A DNA stretch of 64,000 bases from AP-15 sp963846635 (GTDB taxonomy: Bacteria; Pseudomonadota; Alphaproteobacteria; ATCC43930; CGMCC-115725), in assembly GCA_963846635.1 (NCBI GenBank), contig CAWJXM010000001.1, forward strand, positions 124,001 to 188,000. The letters run 5' to 3'. This document shows positions 56,000-64,000 of this stretch, one piece after another (the stretch's first letter is position 1; every line of letters starts with the position of its first letter). Both the position numbers and the translations under genes were made by a program. The notes below the pieces were generated by a model. It ran no database searches. It had not been told where the DNA came from and was given only the letters and a program-made list of their open reading frames with translations.

Positions 56000-56758
56000 T
56001 TACAATACCTCTTCCAAAACCTCGTCGCGGGCAACGCCGACTTGCCGATCAACGCGCGCTGCAAGCAGTGCCGCCTGCGTCCTGTTTACCACATGCAGCC
56101 GGCGGATGATCTGCTTCACATGCGCCTTGACCGTGCTCTCCGACATTCCCAGCGCGTCGGCGATCAACTTGTTCGACTTACCTTCCGATATCAACGACAG
56201 GACGTCGCGCTGGCGCCGCGTCAGTAGCTGCCGTGGTGACTGCTCCACCTCGCGTCCTGCTCCGTTGCCCTTCGCCTCGCTCAGCATTAGCGGGACGAAT
56301 GTCCCCCCTGCCCGGATCCGCTCGAGCGCGGCTACGAGAACCTTTAGCCCACTGCTCACGGGCAGAAAACCCCTCGCTCCTGACCGCAAGACCATCCGAG
56401 CGCGCTCGGTATCATCGCAGTCAGCAACGACCAGGATTGGGGTGTGCGGCGCTGCCGCCATCAACATCGTGACATCGGCCAAGTCGATTTGAGAGGCCGT
56501 CGCGGCGCCCAAAAGAATGACCGAAAACCCGGCGCCTTGACGTTGCAGACGCACCACATCTGCGGCCGCTGCGACATCGGTGACGCGCCAACGCCGCGGC
56601 TGCTGGCCGAGCGCCAGCTTGAGGCAGTCGCGCCGCAGGGCGCTCCGATCAATTATCGCCAGATGGCGTCGATTATGCTCAGCGAGCCCAGCCGGCTCGG
56701 GCATAACCCGATCGGTGGTCAGCGCGTCGACTTCGCCGAAACCAGTTCGACCGTCCAA
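56000..56758 (-). CDS. LuxR/NarL-type regulator with degenerate receiver domain
   Basis: The 252-residue protein has an N-terminal receiver-like domain (LAIIDRSALRRDCLKLALGQ; MLMAAAPHTPILVVADCDDT; GARGFLPVSSGLKVLVAALE). A NarL HTH follows (RQLLTRRQRDVLSLISEGKS, then NKLIADALGMSESTVKAHVK, then QIIRRLHV). The strand that should carry the phospho-Asp reads SVILLGAATASQID, with no Asp, so it is unlikely to be switched by phosphorylation in the usual way. It is encoded just upstream of acsA on the same strand (79 bases apart) and may control acetate use. Confidence 0.83.
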   Translation of the reverse strand: MDGRTGFGEVDALTTDRVMPEPAGLAEHNRRHLAIIDRSALRRDCLKLALGQQPRRWRVTDVAAAADVVRLQRQGAGFSVILLGAATASQIDLADVTMLMAAAPHTPILVVADCDDTERARMVLRSGARGFLPVSSGLKVLVAALERIRAGGTFVPLMLSEAKGNGAGREVEQSPRQLLTRRQRDVLSLISEGKSNKLIADALGMSESTVKAHVKQIIRRLHVVNRTQAALLAARVDRQVGVARDEVLEEVL

Positions 56759-57111
56759 AGCTATCCCCTACGCTTCAGGTTACCGGCCAAGAGATTGCGC
56801 ATATTCCCAGCCTACATCGGTAAAAATTTGTAAACGGCTGTAACAGACCGTGAAGAGCCCAGGCGCGAATGCCGGCATCTCTCCAAGGTATCATTAATGC
56901 GCGAGGGTATCACGAATGCGTCGCCGTTGCAGGGAAGCCCGAGCTTTGGACTTGATTTTGTCATTAGGCGGGGATAGCCCATCTATATGTGGGCTATTGC
57001 GATGGCTGTGGGCCTTTCCGGGAGAACGCCCGCCGAGGTGTGATTCGACCCGAGCCAAATCGCTCTGAGCCTGCTACCCTCCCGGCACTCGAATCCTCGC
57101 CGGAGGCGACT
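56759..57111. other. Intergenic region before the F420 cluster
   Basis: This stretch of about 350 bases separates the divergent LuxR gene from the F420 cluster. It holds an 8-bp stem-loop at 56974-56997. The CGGAGG ribosome site of the first gene follows at 57101-57106. No gene is supported. Confidence 0.5.
56974..56997. promoter_or_regulatory. Stem-loop or inverted repeat ahead of the F420 cluster
   Basis: ATAGCCCA and TGGGCTAT form a perfect 8-bp inverted repeat around TCTATATG, 115 bases upstream of the first F420-related gene. It could be an operator or a leader hairpin. It has no T-run. Confidence 0.4.
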
Positions 57112-58065
57112 ATGCAATTTGGTTTTGGCGCGCCGGTCAGCGGCGCTCTCTCGGCACCCGAGACGCTTGCCCGTATCGCCATCGAGGGCGAGGCCATGGG
57201 TTACGACTACACGACGATCAGTGACCACGTCGTGATCCCCCGCGATATCGATGCGCGCTATCCTTATAGTGACACCGGAGAATTTCCCGGCCGCTCGCGT
57301 GGCGACCGTCACGAGCAGCTGACCGCGGTTGCTTTTATTGCCGGAAAGACGTCGCGGCTGGGCCTCGTCACCTCGGTCACCGTCGTCCCGCATCGGCCGG
57401 CGGTGTTGCAGGCAAAGATGCTCGCCACCATCGATGTGTTGTCAAAAGGCAGGCTGACCTTTGGCATCGGTGCCGGTTGGATGAAGGAGGAATTCGAGAC
57501 GCTGGGCGTCCCGCCGTTTCCCGAGCGCGGTTTGGTCACCGACGAATATTTGCTGGCCTGCCGCGAGCTGTGGACCGCTGACAATCCTCGTTTCGACGGC
57601 AAATACGTCAAATTCGCCAATATCCTGTTCGAACCGAAACCGGTGCAGAAGCCGCACCCGCCGATTTGGGTCGGCGGCGAGAGCGGCCCGGCTTTGCGGC
57701 GCACTGCACGCCTCGGCGATGGCTGGTACCCGATCGGCACCAACCCGCAGCACCGGCTCAACTCGATGAAGCGGTTTGCCGCCGGTGTCGAAAGGCTGCG
57801 CCGATTGGCGCGCGAGGCCGGTCGCGACCCGGCAAAAATTGCGCTTGCCTATCGCGTCACAAACTGGGGCAAATCATTGCCGGCGCGTGCCGACGACGGC
57901 GAGCGCCGGTTGTTTTCCGGCGAGATCGCCGACATCGTGTCTGATCTGCGGGCGTTCCGCGATTTCGGCGTCAGCCACGTCGATTTCAATTTCGACGGCG
58001 ATACGGCGGAGGCGATGATCGGCAATATGCGCCGCTTTCGCGAGGACGTACTGGCGAAGGTGTGA
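57112..58065 (+). CDS. Luciferase-like (LLM) F420-dependent oxidoreductase
   Basis: The 317-residue TIM-barrel protein of the bacterial luciferase family starts MQFGFGAPVSGALSAPETLA and shows GYDYTTISDHVVIPRDID, LVTSVTVVPHRPAVLQAKML, GRLTFGIGAGWMKEEFETLG and KPHPPIWVGGESGPALRRTA. This is the pattern of F420-dependent LLM oxidoreductases. Placement at the head of an F420 biosynthesis cluster supports F420 rather than FMN as cofactor. The start at 57112 has CGGAGG. The substrate is unknown. A palindromic repeat separates it from the next gene. Confidence 0.85.
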   Translation: MQFGFGAPVSGALSAPETLARIAIEGEAMGYDYTTISDHVVIPRDIDARYPYSDTGEFPGRSRGDRHEQLTAVAFIAGKTSRLGLVTSVTVVPHRPAVLQAKMLATIDVLSKGRLTFGIGAGWMKEEFETLGVPPFPERGLVTDEYLLACRELWTADNPRFDGKYVKFANILFEPKPVQKPHPPIWVGGESGPALRRTARLGDGWYPIGTNPQHRLNSMKRFAAGVERLRRLAREAGRDPAKIALAYRVTNWGKSLPARADDGERRLFSGEIADIVSDLRAFRDFGVSHVDFNFDGDTAEAMIGNMRRFREDVLAKV

Positions 58066-58078
58066 AGGCGCGGGAAAG

Positions 58079-58144
58079 CCCCTCACCCTCCCTCTCCCCG
58101 CTAACGGGGAGAGGGAGGGTGTCCGCGCAGCGGGAGGGTGAGGG
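58079..58144. repeat. Dispersed palindromic repeat, copy 2, intergenic
   Basis: CCTCACCCTCCC and GGGAGGGTGAGG frame a central hairpin CCTCTCCCC-GCTAAC-GGGGAGAGG. It lies between two F420-family genes. It shares the frame and the CCTCTCCCC hairpin with the copies in sucB and fbiC but lacks the CCGGATC..GTCCGG arm. Confidence 0.85.
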
Positions 58145-58174
58145 CCGCACCACCAACTTAATGAGGAGTTGCCA

Positions 58175-59176
58175 TTGCTCAAGCTCGGATACAAGGCGTC
58201 GGCTGAACAGTTCGGGCCGTGCGATTTGCTCGACTTCTCATGTCTGGCGGAGGAGGTCGGGTTTGATTCGGTCTTTGTCAGCGATCACTTCCAACCGTGG
58301 AAGCACACTGACGGCCACGCGCCCTCGGCGCTGTCTTGGCTCGGCGCGCTGGGCGCGCGCACCCGGCGGGTGGTGATCGGCACCAGCGTCTTGACCCCGA
58401 CCTTCCGCTACCATCCGTCGGTCGTTGCGCAAGTGTTCGGTACGCTCGGAGCAATGTTCCCGGGCCGCGTCGTGCTCGGCGTCGGCACCGGCGAATCGCT
58501 GAACGAGGTGCCGTCGAGCGGCATCAAATGGCCCGGCCCCAAGGAGCGGCGCGACCGGCTGCGCGAGGCGATCGCGCTGATCAACAAATTGTGGACCGAG
58601 GATCGGGTCAGCTTCGAGGGCCGGTTCTATCGAACTGAAAAAGCCACGATTTACGACAAGCCGAAAGACAAGGTGCCGGTCTGGGTCGCCGCCTCGGGCC
58701 CGCTCGCGGCAGCAATGGCCGGCCAGGTCGCCGAAGGCTTCATCTGCACCAGCGGCAAAAACCCGCAGCTCTATACCGACTTGACCGACAAGGTCCGCGA
58801 GGGCCTTGCCCGACGCGGCCGCAGCGAGGACAATCTCGAAAAGATGATCGAGGTCAAGGTGTCGTTCGACACTGACCACCAGCGGGCGATGGAAGATACC
58901 CGCCATTGGGCGGCGTTGGCATTGACGCCGGAAGAAAAGGTCAGCGTCGAAGACCCGGTCGAGATGGAGCGCTTGGCGGCAGCCTTGCCGCTCGAGCGCG
59001 CCGCGAGCCGGTGGATCGTATCCTCCGACCCGGAGGAACAGTTGCGGCAGATCCGCCCTTACGTCGAACTCGGGTTCAATCATCTCGTGTTCCACGCCCC
59101 GGGGCCCGATCAGGCCCGCTTTCTAAAGCTTTACGCGGAAAAGGTGCTGCCGTTATTGCGGGATAAGCTCGGGTGA
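58175..59176 (+). CDS. F420-dependent glucose-6-phosphate dehydrogenase-like LLM protein
   Basis: The 333-residue protein closely follows the Fgd family: LKLGYKASAEQFGPCDLLDF, VFVSDHFQPWKHTDGHAPSA, then LSWLGALGART, VVIGTSVLTPTFRYHPSVVA and FPGRVVLGVGTGESLNEVPS. SDHFQPW and GTGE are the F420 and phosphate-site motifs. Mycobacterial Fgd1 oxidises glucose 6-phosphate to make F420H2. Other members act on different alcohols. TTG at 58175 fits GAGGAG six bases upstream better than TTG at 58169. The stop overlaps cofE by GTGA, so the enzyme that reduces F420 is coupled to the one that builds it. Confidence 0.85.
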   Translation: MLKLGYKASAEQFGPCDLLDFSCLAEEVGFDSVFVSDHFQPWKHTDGHAPSALSWLGALGARTRRVVIGTSVLTPTFRYHPSVVAQVFGTLGAMFPGRVVLGVGTGESLNEVPSSGIKWPGPKERRDRLREAIALINKLWTEDRVSFEGRFYRTEKATIYDKPKDKVPVWVAASGPLAAAMAGQVAEGFICTSGKNPQLYTDLTDKVREGLARRGRSEDNLEKMIEVKVSFDTDHQRAMEDTRHWAALALTPEEKVSVEDPVEMERLAAALPLERAASRWIVSSDPEEQLRQIRPYVELGFNHLVFHAPGPDQARFLKLYAEKVLPLLRDKLG

Positions 59177-59943
59177 ACAACCGCGAGGTCACGTTAAAGG
59201 CGTTGACCGGGATCAAATTGGTTGAACCCGGTGACGATCTTGGTGCGATCACCGTCGCGGCCTTCGCCGCCAACGGGGTTGAGCCGCGAGCCGGCGATGT
59301 GCTGGTTGTCGCGCAAAAGGTCGTCTCAAAGGCCGAAGGCCGCTATGTTGAAGTAGCGCGGGTCGAGCCATCGGAGCAGGCCATCGCACTCGCGGCCAAG
59401 CTCGGCAAGGATGCGCGCTTTGTCGAAATTGTGCTCGGCAAGTCGAAGCGGGTCGTCCGCCACCGCCCGGGATTGCTGATCGTCGAGCATCGGCTCGGTT
59501 TTGTGATGGCCAATGCCGGCATCGACCACTCGAACGTGTCGACGGCCGATGGTGTGGAACGCGTGCTGTTGTTGCCGCGTGATCCGGACGCCTCGGCGCG
59601 CGCCTTGCGCGACCATATTGCCCGCAGCTGTGGCGTGCTGATCGGCGTCATCATCAGCGATAGCTTTGGCCGCCCGTGGCGCAAGGGCACGGTCGGTATC
59701 GCGCTCGGCGCGGCGGGGCTGCCCGCGGTGATCGACATGCGCGGGCAACCCGATCTCTTTGGCCGGGAATTGCTGGTCACCGAAACGGGTTTTGCCGATG
59801 AGATCGCCGCCGCCGCCGGACTGCTGATGGGTCAAGCGGCCGAGGCCTTGCCGATGGTCCTGGTGCGCGGGCTCTCCTGGTCCGCACCCGAAGCACCAGC
59901 CGCCGCATTGATCCGCCCCGCCGAGCACGATCTGTTTCGATGA
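59173..59943 (+). CDS. cofE: Coenzyme F420-0:L-glutamate ligase
   Basis: The 256-residue protein matches CofE: LTGIKLVEPGDDLGAITVAA, VLVVAQKVVSKAEGRYVEVA, RHRPGLLIVEHRLGFVMANA, then GIDHSNV, ISDSFGRPWRKGTVGIALGA and DMRGQPDLFGRELLVTETGF. It adds glutamates to F420-0 using GTP. It is a single-domain form, without the C-terminal nitroreductase domain of actinobacterial FbiB. The start is GTG, overlapping fgd by four bases. Its ATGA overlap with cofD continues the operon. Confidence 0.92.
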   Translation: MNNREVTLKALTGIKLVEPGDDLGAITVAAFAANGVEPRAGDVLVVAQKVVSKAEGRYVEVARVEPSEQAIALAAKLGKDARFVEIVLGKSKRVVRHRPGLLIVEHRLGFVMANAGIDHSNVSTADGVERVLLLPRDPDASARALRDHIARSCGVLIGVIISDSFGRPWRKGTVGIALGAAGLPAVIDMRGQPDLFGRELLVTETGFADEIAAAAGLLMGQAAEALPMVLVRGLSWSAPEAPAAALIRPAEHDLFR

Positions 59944-60884
59944 ACCCGACCGGGGGATCGGTTCTTGCCCTGTCAGGCGGCATTGGAGGTGCCAAATTGG
60001 CGCTCGGGCTTTATCGTGTTCTGCCACCCGGCGCGCTGACCGTCGTTGCCAACACCGGCGACGATTTCGAGCATCTGGGGTTATCGATCTCGCCCGATCT
60101 CGACACATTGCTATACACGCTTGCCGGCATCGACAACCCCGAGACCGGATGGGGTCGGCGCGGAGAGACATGGACCTTTATGGCGGCGCTCGAAGCCCTC
60201 GGTGGCGAGACCTGGTTCAAGCTCGGCGACGGTGATCTCGCCACTCATGTCGAGCGCACGCGCCGCCGGTACGCCGGCGAAAGCCTGTCGGCGATTACCG
60301 ATGATTTCCGCCGGCGGCTTCGGATTTCCGCGCGCTTGCTGCCGATGAGCGACGATCCGGTGCGCACGCGGTTGCTGACCGAGGAAGGCTGGCTCGACTT
60401 CCAGGAGTATTTTGTGCGGCGGCGCTGCGCCCCGGCGGTGCGCGAGATCATTTTTGCCGGTGCATCGACGGCCCGCCCGCAGCCCGATTTTCTATCGGCA
60501 CTCGCCAATGACGATCTGCGGATGGTCGTGATCTGCCCGTCAAACCCGCTGATCAGCATCGATCCGATCCTGAGCCTGCCCGGAGTGCGCGAGGCGTTGC
60601 GCGCGTGCCGCGCCCCGGTCGTCGGCGTGTCGCCGATCATCGGCGGTAAGGCGGTGAAGGGTCCGACCGCAAAGATGATGGACGAACTCGGAATGCCGGT
60701 CGACGCTGCCTCCGTCGCGCGCCATTACGGCGATTTCCTCGACCATTATGTGATCGATGAAGCCGATGCGGAGACCGTCGGCACGCTCGATGCGGCGACG
60801 ATTGCGACGCGCACCTTGATGGAAAGCATCGCCGACCGCGAGGCGTTGGCGCGGGTGGTGTTAGAGGTCGGCCGAGGCGCTTGA
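59940..60884 (+). CDS. cofD: 2-phospho-L-lactate transferase
   Basis: The 314-residue protein has LALSGGIGGAKLALGLYRVL, ANTGDDFEHLGLSISPDLDT, LGDGDLATHVERTRRRYAGE and VVICPSNPLISIDPILSLPG, then the C-terminal VVGVSPIIGGKAVKGPTAKM. CofD moves the phospholactate (or phosphoenolpyruvate) group from its guanylylated form to FO. Motifs and length are standard for CofD/FbiA. It overlaps cofE by ATGA and cofC by TTGA. Confidence 0.93.
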   Translation: MNPTGGSVLALSGGIGGAKLALGLYRVLPPGALTVVANTGDDFEHLGLSISPDLDTLLYTLAGIDNPETGWGRRGETWTFMAALEALGGETWFKLGDGDLATHVERTRRRYAGESLSAITDDFRRRLRISARLLPMSDDPVRTRLLTEEGWLDFQEYFVRRRCAPAVREIIFAGASTARPQPDFLSALANDDLRMVVICPSNPLISIDPILSLPGVREALRACRAPVVGVSPIIGGKAVKGPTAKMMDELGMPVDAASVARHYGDFLDHYVIDEADAETVGTLDAATIATRTLMESIADREALARVVLEVGRGA

Positions 60885-61558
60885 CGATGACATTGTGGGC
60901 GGTCGTGCCAGTCAAGGAACGGGACCGCGCCAAAGAGCGGCTTGCCCCCCTGCTGCGAACCGAGCTGCGTCAGGAACTGGCGCTCGCCATGCTCGAAGAC
61001 GTGTTGACGGCCCTTGCCGCAACCTCGGGGCTCGTCGGACTGATCGTCGTCACCGTGGATCCGGCGGCGCGCCGGCTGGCGCGGCGCTATGATGCGCGCG
61101 TCGTCGAGAACGGCGCCCGCGATGGCCATAGCGGCGCGGTCGGCGCCGCAGCGCAGCTCCTCAGAGCCGAAGGGCAGAGCGGCATGTTGACCCTTCCCGG
61201 GGACATCCCGCTTGTCACCGCTGACGAGATTGAGCAGATCATCGCGGCGCATCGACCGGCGCCGTCCTTCACGATTGTCCCGTCGCATGACGAAGGCGGC
61301 TCGAACGCAATCCTGGTATCGCCGCCCGATGCGGTGCCGTTACGCTTTGGCGTCGACAGCTTTTTTCCGCATTTGCGGGCGGCCGAGGCGCACGGCATCC
61401 GCCCGACGGTGCTGCGCCTGCCCGGCATTGCGCTCGATATCGACCATCCCGAGGATCTCGCCATGTTCATCAGGCAGCCGTCGCTGACCCGCACGCGTGT
61501 GTTCCTCGCGGAGAATGCTATGCTCGTCGGCCCGCCGCTCGCTCCGGCGCGCCTCTAG
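60881..61558 (+). CDS. cofC: 2-phospho-L-lactate guanylyltransferase (CofC)
   Basis: The 225-residue protein has WAVVPVKERDRAKERLAPLL (nucleotidyltransferase start), LIVVTVDPAARRLARRYDAR, LTLPGDIPLVTADEIEQIIA and SHDEGGSNAILVSPPDAVPL, then RFGVDSFFPHL. CofC activates phospholactate, phosphoenolpyruvate or 3-phosphoglycerate with GTP, depending on species. The start is TTG at 60881 (TTGA overlap with cofD) or ATG at 60887. The choice of acid is not evident from sequence. Confidence 0.9.
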   Translation: MTMTLWAVVPVKERDRAKERLAPLLRTELRQELALAMLEDVLTALAATSGLVGLIVVTVDPAARRLARRYDARVVENGARDGHSGAVGAAAQLLRAEGQSGMLTLPGDIPLVTADEIEQIIAAHRPAPSFTIVPSHDEGGSNAILVSPPDAVPLRFGVDSFFPHLRAAEAHGIRPTVLRLPGIALDIDHPEDLAMFIRQPSLTRTRVFLAENAMLVGPPLAPARL

Positions 61559-61570
61559 GAGAGCCCAAGG

Positions 61571-64000
61571 ATGACCACCGGCGAGAGTTTGGACCACGCG
61601 TTCGTGCGAGGGCGGCTTGCTGCCGACGAGGCGCTGGTACTGGCCGAAGACGACGGCATGGCGCTGCAGCCGTTGATGGCAGCGGCGGCGGAACTGCGCG
61701 ATCGCGGCCATGGCGACCTCGTATCCTATTCTCCAAAAGTGTTTATCCCGCTGACCCAACTCTGCCGAGACGTGTGTCATTACTGCACCTTCGCGCATCC
61801 GCCGCGGCCCGGCGAGCCAGTCTATCTCGGTGCCGAGGAGGTCCTGGCGATTGCGCGCGCTGGTGCTGCGGCCGGTTGTCATGAAGCGCTGTTCACCTTG
61901 GGCGATAAGCCCGAATTGCGCTACGCCGCGGCGCGCGAGGCACTGGCCCAACTCGGCCATGGCACGACGCTCTCTTACCTCGCCGAAATGGCCGGGCTGG
62001 TGCTGCGCGAGACCGGGCTGTTGCCGCATCTGAACCCGGGGGTGATGACCCGCGCCGATATCGATGCTTTGCGCCGGGTTTCGGCCTCACAGGGGATCAT
62101 GCTCGAGAGCGCGGCGGAGCGGCTCGGTCAGCGGGGCGGGCCGCATTTCGGCTCGCCCGACAAGGACCCGGCGGTGCGCCTCGCTACGATCCGCGTTGCG
62201 GGCGAAGCTGCCGTGCCGTTCACCTCGGGCATTCTGATCGGGATCGGCGAGACCCGCCGCGAGCGGGTCGAATTGCTGCTGGCCTTGCGCGACCTTAACG
62301 ACCACTATGGCCACATCCAGGAAATCATCATCCAGAATTTCCGGGCCAAGCCCGGCACGCGGATGGCCGAGGCGCCCGAACCCGACCTCGACGAACATTT
62401 GTGGACGATCGCCGTCGCCCGGCTGCTCTTCGGGCCGGACATGAACATCCAGGCACCGCCCAATCTGAACCCGGCAGCACTCGCCGAGATGATCGCAGCC
62501 GGAATCAACGATTGGGGCGGTGTGTCCCCGGTCACCTGCGACCATGTCAATCCGGAGGCGCCGTGGCCGGCGCTCGACCGGCTCGCGCGGCAGACCGCGG
62601 CAGCCGGCAAACATCTGGTACCGCGGCTCGCGATCTATCCGGCTTATGCCCGCGAGCCGCAAAAGTGGCTGGATCCGGCATTGCACGCGCCGGTTCTGCG
62701 GGTGATGGATGCCGAGGGCTTCGCCCGTCCCGACAATTGGATTGCCGGTTCCGGCAGCCCGCCACCCGCTGGGCTTGCCCTTCACCCCGCCCCTCTTCCC
62801 GCGCGCGGGGAGAGGGAGAGACTTGCGGATCCCCGGATCAAGTCCGGGGAGGAGGGTGAGCGGCGGCTTGCGGTCATTCTCGACCGAGCGGCCGCCGGCG
62901 AGCCTTTGAGCGAAGCCGAAATCGTGCGGCTGTTTCAGGCGCGCGGCGATGCCTTCGCGCAGGTCTGCGAGGCTGCTGACCACCTTCGCCGGCGGGTTAA
63001 CGGCGAGATCGTCAGCTATGTCGTGACCCGCAATATCAACTACACCAACGTATGCTATTTCCGTTGCCAGTTTTGTGCTTTTTCGAAAGGCAAGCTCAGC
63101 GAGAACCTGCGGGGCCGGCCCTACGATCTCGATCTTGCCGAGATCCGTCGTCGGGTTGAAGAAGCCTGGGAGCGCGGCGCCACTGAAGTCTGTCTGCAGG
63201 GAGGCATCCACCCGGAATATACCGGCGCCACTTATCTTTCGGTGTGCCGCGCGATCAAGGAGGCGGTGCCCGGCATCCATGTCCACGCTTTTTCGCCGCT
63301 CGAAATCTGGCAGGGGGCAAAGACCCTCGGGCGCACCGTCCCGGATTTTTTGCGCGAGTTAAAACAGGCGGGCCTCAGTTCATTGCCCGGCACCGCGGCT
63401 GAGATCCTCGACGACGAGGTTCGCGCGGTGATCTGCCCAGACAAGATTAAGACCGCGCAATGGCTCGAGGTCATGGAGGCGGCTCATGCCGCAGGGCTGC
63501 GCAGCACGGTCACGATCATGTACGGTCACGTCGAGCGCTATGAGCATTGGGCGCGGCATCTGTTACGCATCCGCGCCTTGCAGTCATGCACCGGCGGCTT
63601 TACCGAATTTGTGCCATTGCCATTTGTTCCTATGGAGACGCCGATCTATTTGAAAGGCCGGGCGCGGCGTGGCGCCACTTGGCGCGAGGCAGTGCTGATG
63701 CATGCCGTGGCGCGGCTGGCCCTGCATCCGGTCATTACCAATATCCAGACCTCGTGGGTCAAAATGGGTAGCGCTGGTGCTGCGTTTTGTCTGCGCGCCG
63801 GTGCCAACGATCTCGGAGGCACGTTGATGAATGAGAGCATCACGCGCGCCGCTGGGGCCGTGCACGGTCAAGAGATGCCGCCCGAGGTGATGGAGGAGAC
63901 GATCCGCGCGATTGGCCGCATTCCGCGCCAGCGCACTACGCTTTATGCCGATGCACCCGCCGCGCGCCGCGTCGCGGCGTTCGCCGCCGCTCCACTGACC
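61571..64000 (+). CDS. fbiC: Fused FO synthase (CofG-CofH), cut by window end
   Basis: The frame of 810 codons is open at the window end, so perhaps 30-60 residues are missing. It has two radical-SAM halves. The first has the 4Fe-4S motif CRDVCHYC (Cys65, 69, 72) and matches CofG. The second has CYFRCQFC (Cys495, 499, 502) and matches CofH. Together they make the deazaflavin FO from tyrosine and the flavin precursor. Separate cofG and cofH occur in archaea and cyanobacteria. The fusion is the actinobacterial form, also known in some proteobacteria. Residues about 404-430 between the two halves are encoded by a palindromic repeat inserted in frame. It starts 12 bases after cofC, with AAGG. Confidence 0.92.
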   Translation, partial: MTTGESLDHAFVRGRLAADEALVLAEDDGMALQPLMAAAAELRDRGHGDLVSYSPKVFIPLTQLCRDVCHYCTFAHPPRPGEPVYLGAEEVLAIARAGAAAGCHEALFTLGDKPELRYAAAREALAQLGHGTTLSYLAEMAGLVLRETGLLPHLNPGVMTRADIDALRRVSASQGIMLESAAERLGQRGGPHFGSPDKDPAVRLATIRVAGEAAVPFTSGILIGIGETRRERVELLLALRDLNDHYGHIQEIIIQNFRAKPGTRMAEAPEPDLDEHLWTIAVARLLFGPDMNIQAPPNLNPAALAEMIAAGINDWGGVSPVTCDHVNPEAPWPALDRLARQTAAAGKHLVPRLAIYPAYAREPQKWLDPALHAPVLRVMDAEGFARPDNWIAGSGSPPPAGLALHPAPLPARGERERLADPRIKSGEEGERRLAVILDRAAAGEPLSEAEIVRLFQARGDAFAQVCEAADHLRRRVNGEIVSYVVTRNINYTNVCYFRCQFCAFSKGKLSENLRGRPYDLDLAEIRRRVEEAWERGATEVCLQGGIHPEYTGATYLSVCRAIKEAVPGIHVHAFSPLEIWQGAKTLGRTVPDFLRELKQAGLSSLPGTAAEILDDEVRAVICPDKIKTAQWLEVMEAAHAAGLRSTVTIMYGHVERYEHWARHLLRIRALQSCTGGFTEFVPLPFVPMETPIYLKGRARRGATWREAVLMHAVARLALHPVITNIQTSWVKMGSAGAAFCLRAGANDLGGTLMNESITRAAGAVHGQEMPPEVMEETIRAIGRIPRQRTTLYADAPAARRVAAFAAAPLT
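62781..62860. repeat. Dispersed palindromic repeat, copy 3, inside fbiC
   Basis: The unit begins TTCACC and ends GGTGAG, with hairpins CCCTCTTCCC-GCGC-GCGGGGAGAGGG and CCCCGGATCAAGTCCGGGG. The order is reversed relative to copy 1 in sucB. It is inserted in frame in the linker between the CofG and CofH halves. Confidence 0.88.

Noticed and set aside
61571..62780. Reading the first fbiC half as a separate cofG gene
   Set aside because: The frame runs without stop through the repeat-encoded linker into the CofH half, so a fusion is the direct reading.

Overview
The window is about 64 kb of GC-rich DNA from an alphaproteobacterium. The best lineage evidence is a gcrA-type cell-cycle regulator, a 1,620-residue NAD-dependent glutamate dehydrogenase, argD-argF followed by hslO, sucA-sucB, a TPR gene next to ispE, and ccmABCD order. 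No 16S rRNA, tRNA or CRISPR array was found, so the order stays open.

Layout. Bases 1-6,770 are a patchwork accessory zone. It holds the C-terminal part of a serine recombinase, a frameshifted IS transposase, a secreted protein, a winged-helix/TPR regulator, a BrnT-type toxin with an XRE antitoxin, a ThDP-enzyme fragment, a DUF4258/DUF2283 pair, a candidate C-rich-loop small RNA and an esterase stub. Bases 6.8-16 kb carry an MFS exporter, dodecin, ArsC, B12-dependent ribonucleotide reductase, DUF29, an acyltransferase, a YdcF protein, a livF/livH relic, prolyl iminopeptidase and a methyltransferase. Bases 16.4-29.7 kb carry gcrA, a MoxR/VWA operon, argD-argF, hslO, a GNAT-nucleotidyltransferase ORF with a HEPN partner, a nitroreductase and sucA-sucB.

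Bases 29.8-40.3 kb hold a bulb-lectin-like protein, a ParA relic, ccmABCDE-ccmG on the minus strand, a PaaK-like ligase, a Nudix hydrolase and a copper-stress locus (Spy-like, CsoR, CopA) with recognisable CsoR and FNR/FixK-type sites. Bases 40.7-48.8 kb hold a short catabolic run (amidohydrolase, HMG-CoA-lyase-like, SDR), a deazaflavin-dependent Ddn-like reductase, ETF-quinone oxidoreductase, a TPR protein and ispE. Bases 49-56.8 kb hold glutamate dehydrogenase, acetyl-CoA synthetase and a LuxR regulator.

The most distinctive block is 57.1-64 kb. It is a tightly overlapping plus-strand coenzyme F420 cluster: a luciferase-like oxidoreductase, an Fgd-like dehydrogenase, cofE, cofD, cofC and a fused cofG-cofH (fbiC) cut by the window end. 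With the Ddn-like gene at 43.7 kb, this suggests the host makes F420 and uses it.

Two features cut across the window. A palindromic repeat family occurs three times, twice as in-frame insertions in the interdomain linkers of SucB and FbiC. Single-base frameshifts are also unusually common, especially at 30-48 kb and including the housekeeping genes ispE, ccmA and etf-qo. Several look like one-base changes in short homopolymers, so assembly error must be excluded before those genes are called dead.
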